In this document: piece after piece, positions 61,774-64,000 of the stretch
How the letters are laid out: the number at the start of each line of letters is the position of its first letter
Numbering within the stretch: the stretch's first letter is position 1
Assembly: GCA_964652975.1 (NCBI GenBank)
Contig: CAZZCN010000007.1
Span: 1-64,000 of the forward strand
Length of the DNA stretch: 64,000 nt
From: CAZZCN01 sp964652975
Lineage (GTDB): Bacteria; Bacillota; Clostridia; Saccharofermentanales; UBA5734
Reading direction: 5' to 3'
Notes under the pieces: model-generated
What the model saw: the letters and a program-made list of their open reading frames with translations, nothing else
The model's database searches: none
What the model was told of the DNA's origin: nothing
Program-made: the position numbers and the translations under genes

Positions 61774-63495
61774 TCATTCCTCCTGTCCTGTTACCATTAT
61801 AGCACCTTCACTGGCCTTGCCAACTAGCATTGTATATTTTGCAAGAATGCCTGTCAGATTGCGGTCCGGGCATTTAACCATCTCTGACTTTCTGATTTCA
61901 TCCTCACTTAACGGTACTAACTTGCCGTCACTATCTTTTTTTACTACATTTATTGACCTTTTAGGTATGTCAATCTCTATCAAATCGCCATTTCTTATGT
62001 ATGCCAGTGGCCCGCCAAGGGCTGCTTCAGGACATACATGACCTGTTGAAGAGCCTCTCGTTGCCCCGGAAAATCTACCATCAGTTATAAGTGCGACTGA
62101 ATTGTCTAGCCCCATACCTGCAAGTGCACTTGTAGGAGTGAGCATTTCGCGCATTCCAGGGCCGCCTCTTGGTCCTTCAAACCTTATCACTACTACGTCA
62201 CCGGCGTGAATCTTGCCGGAGAATATAGCATCTGAAGCTTCATCTTCAGAATTATAAACCTTTGCAGGTCCTGTGTGCTTCAGCATCTCAGGTAGTACCG
62301 CACCTTTTTTTACTACGCAGCCCTCTGGCGCAAGATTGCCAAAAAGGACTGCCAGTCCTCCATCCTTGCCAACTGGATTGTTGTATGGCATGATAACTCT
62401 ACCATCAGCTCCTTTACTGGCTGTACTAGAGAACATAACCTCTGCATTCTGTAGTCTATCGGCAAAAGTGCCGTCAACACATTTAACTTCGGCATTTATC
62501 AATCCACCTTTGGAAAGCTCTGTCATAACTGCACTGATTCCGCCTGATTCATTTAAATCTGATATAAAATAGGGTCCTGCCGGATTAAGCTTGCAAAGCT
62601 GAGGGGTAGTGTCGCTAAGCAATGAAATTTCCTTTAAATCGATTCCCGCTTTTGCTTCACGAGAAATAGCAAGCATGTGAAGTACTGTATTGGTTGAACC
62701 ACCAAGTGCCATATCAACTTTCATGGCATTGATGAAATTCTCTTTTTGCATAATATCACGCGCTTTTATGTCATTGCTGAATAATTCGACTATTTTAAAA
62801 CCTGTGTCCTTGGCCAGACGTATGCGTTCAGAATAAACGGCCGGTATCGTACCATTGCCAGGTAAAGCCATTCCAAGCGCTTCCGTAAGGCAGTTCATGG
62901 TATTGGCTGTATACATTCCTGAACAGCTGCCACATGTGGGGCAAGCTGACTTCTCGATGCATGTCAGGTCGTCATCGGACATCTTACCGTCAGCATGTTT
63001 GCCTACAGCTTCAAAAACATCGGAAAGACCTATGCCTTTATTATTATATTTTCCCGGAAGCATTGCTCCGCCACTTACAAAAATGCTGGGTATATTAACC
63101 CTTGCGGCTGCCATCAGCATTCCCGGGACAACCTTGTCGCAATTCGGTATAAAAACCACTCCGTCAAAATTATGTGCGCGTAGCACTATTTCGCAGCTGT
63201 CTGCTATCCAGTCCCTGCTTACAAGGGAATATCTCATACCTTCGTGGTTCATGGCAAGTCCATCGCAAACCGCTATTGCAGGAAATTCAAAAGGCACTCC
63301 TCCAGCCATTCTTATACCGGATTTAACCGCATCGGTTATTGAGCGTAGATGAATGTGTCCCGGCACGATTTCATTGAACGAATTGACAACTGCAATAAAT
63401 GGTCTTGTCATTTCGTCTTTTGTCAAACCCAGTGAATATAGTAGCGAGCGGTGTGGCGCTCTGCCTGATGATTTTTTGATTTTATCGCTTTGCAT
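61774..63495 (-). CDS. ilvD: Dihydroxy-acid dehydratase
   Basis: The 573-residue iron-sulfur enzyme forms the 2-keto acids of valine and isoleucine. Motifs: PFIAVVNSFNEIVPGHIHLR, the cluster cysteines in FIPNCDKVVPGML and ACPTCGSCSGMYTANTMNC, and LITDGRFSGATRGSSTGHV. I chose ATG 63495 behind AAAGGAGG; a 27-nt longer frame would include the ribosome site. It is followed directly by ilvB and preceded by leuB. Confidence 0.97.
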   Translation of the reverse strand: MQSDKIKKSSGRAPHRSLLYSLGLTKDEMTRPFIAVVNSFNEIVPGHIHLRSITDAVKSGIRMAGGVPFEFPAIAVCDGLAMNHEGMRYSLVSRDWIADSCEIVLRAHNFDGVVFIPNCDKVVPGMLMAAARVNIPSIFVSGGAMLPGKYNNKGIGLSDVFEAVGKHADGKMSDDDLTCIEKSACPTCGSCSGMYTANTMNCLTEALGMALPGNGTIPAVYSERIRLAKDTGFKIVELFSNDIKARDIMQKENFINAMKVDMALGGSTNTVLHMLAISREAKAGIDLKEISLLSDTTPQLCKLNPAGPYFISDLNESGGISAVMTELSKGGLINAEVKCVDGTFADRLQNAEVMFSSTASKGADGRVIMPYNNPVGKDGGLAVLFGNLAPEGCVVKKGAVLPEMLKHTGPAKVYNSEDEASDAIFSGKIHAGDVVVIRFEGPRGGPGMREMLTPTSALAGMGLDNSVALITDGRFSGATRGSSTGHVCPEAALGGPLAYIRNGDLIEIDIPKRSINVVKKDSDGKLVPLSEDEIRKSEMVKCPDRNLTGILAKYTMLVGKASEGAIMVTGQEE

Positions 63496-63573
63496 TTTTC
63501 GTCCTCCTTTTAGAGTTATCAATCAGTTAGGATGCAAAATATTGTGAGATGCTAATTATAATTAATGAAATGT

Positions 63574-64000
63574 TTATGAAGTCATCACTGCATCTGCTAC
63601 CAGTCTGCTCATTTCCTTTGTACCGACTATCTTGACATCCGATGTGTTACTGCTGTCAGTGTAGCTGATGTCAGCTGTGCGGTATCCCTTTTCGAGGACA
63701 CTTGCAACCGCTTTCTCTATAACTGCTGCTTCTTGTTCAAGACTCAGTGACATTCGGAGCATCATGGCAACTGAAAGGATTGTAGCCAATGGATTTGCCT
63801 TGTCCTGACCTGCTATATCTGGTGCTGATCCATGGATGGGCTCGTACATTCCCGGCGCACCCTTTTTGCCCAGTGATGCCGATGGAAGCATTCCTATAGA
63901 TCCGGTAATCATTGCCGCTTCATCTGAGAGTATGTCACCGAACATGTTGGTCGTTACAACAACGTCAAAATCATATGGACGCTTTATCAACTGCATTGAT
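63574..64000 (-). CDS. leuB: 3-Isopropylmalate dehydrogenase, C-terminal part
   Basis: Only the last 140 or so residues are inside the window; the gene starts beyond the right edge. It contains VVTTNMFGDILSDEAAMITGSIGMLPSASLG and YEPIHGSAPDIAGQDKANPLAT, both characteristic of LeuB, with Asp residues of the metal site. It oxidises 3-isopropylmalate in leucine synthesis. The ATG at 63996 is internal, not the start. It leads into ilvD after 78 bp, probably as one operon. Confidence 0.95.
   Translation of the reverse strand, partial: SMQLIKRPYDFDVVVTTNMFGDILSDEAAMITGSIGMLPSASLGKKGAPGMYEPIHGSAPDIAGQDKANPLATILSVAMMLRMSLSLEQEAAVIEKAVASVLEKGYRTADISYTDSSNTSDVKIVGTKEMSRLVADAVMTS

Overview
The window looks like chromosome from a low-GC, Gram-positive anaerobe of the class Clostridia, probably a cellulosome-type polysaccharide degrader. 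This rests on a secreted protein ending in a type I dockerin (20503-22704), a YesM/YesN sensor-regulator pair, LplB/YtcP-type sugar permeases, many Clostridia-like lipoproteins, a B12-dependent class II ribonucleotide reductase and strong AAGGAG/GGAGG ribosome binding sites. The species cannot be named from sequence alone.

Region 1 (1-37770, all on the minus strand) is a carbohydrate-utilisation locus. Transcription runs right to left. It begins with an SDR-cupin-SDR cassette. Next come a metallo-beta-lactamase-fold hydrolase, a cytosolic GH36 alpha-galactosidase, an aldose-epimerase-like protein, two ABC permeases, YesM/YesN, a DUF4432 mutarotase-like protein and a zinc alcohol dehydrogenase. 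After a separate pyrophosphatase gene come the dockerin protein, deoC (broken by an in-frame TAG), ribokinase, two uroporphyrinogen-decarboxylase-fold proteins and a leaderless propeller/CBM protein. It ends with secreted or lipid-anchored proteins: a 1383-aa repeat lipoprotein, a 307-aa lipoprotein, a GH36-like lipoprotein, the solute-binding lipoprotein and a giant repeat protein that runs off the left edge. Four of the exported proteins share one recurring Ig-like repeat module that I cannot assign to a named family. Three promoters in the locus share a fixed geometry, which suggests one regulator, perhaps the local YesN. No importer ATPase is encoded here.

Region 2 (37771-38923) holds tRNA-Pro(GGG) followed by a set of tRNA-derived and terminator-like repeats. 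Region 3 (38924-57010) is mostly housekeeping: an MFS transporter, pnp with a long leader hairpin, rpsO, a carboxynorspermidine dehydrogenase/decarboxylase pair joined to a GGDEF/HD-GYP protein, nrdJ, dtd, mntP, pckG and rsmA. Its intergenic gaps are rich in inverted and tandem repeats. The nrdJ-dtd gap has two tandem multi-hairpin units with compensatory base changes. The mntP 3' end is followed by a diverged second copy of its last codons.

Region 4 (57537-64000) has a small P-loop protein and branched-chain amino-acid biosynthesis: ilvN-ilvC on the plus strand, converging on leuB-ilvD-ilvB on the minus strand (leuB is cut by the right edge).
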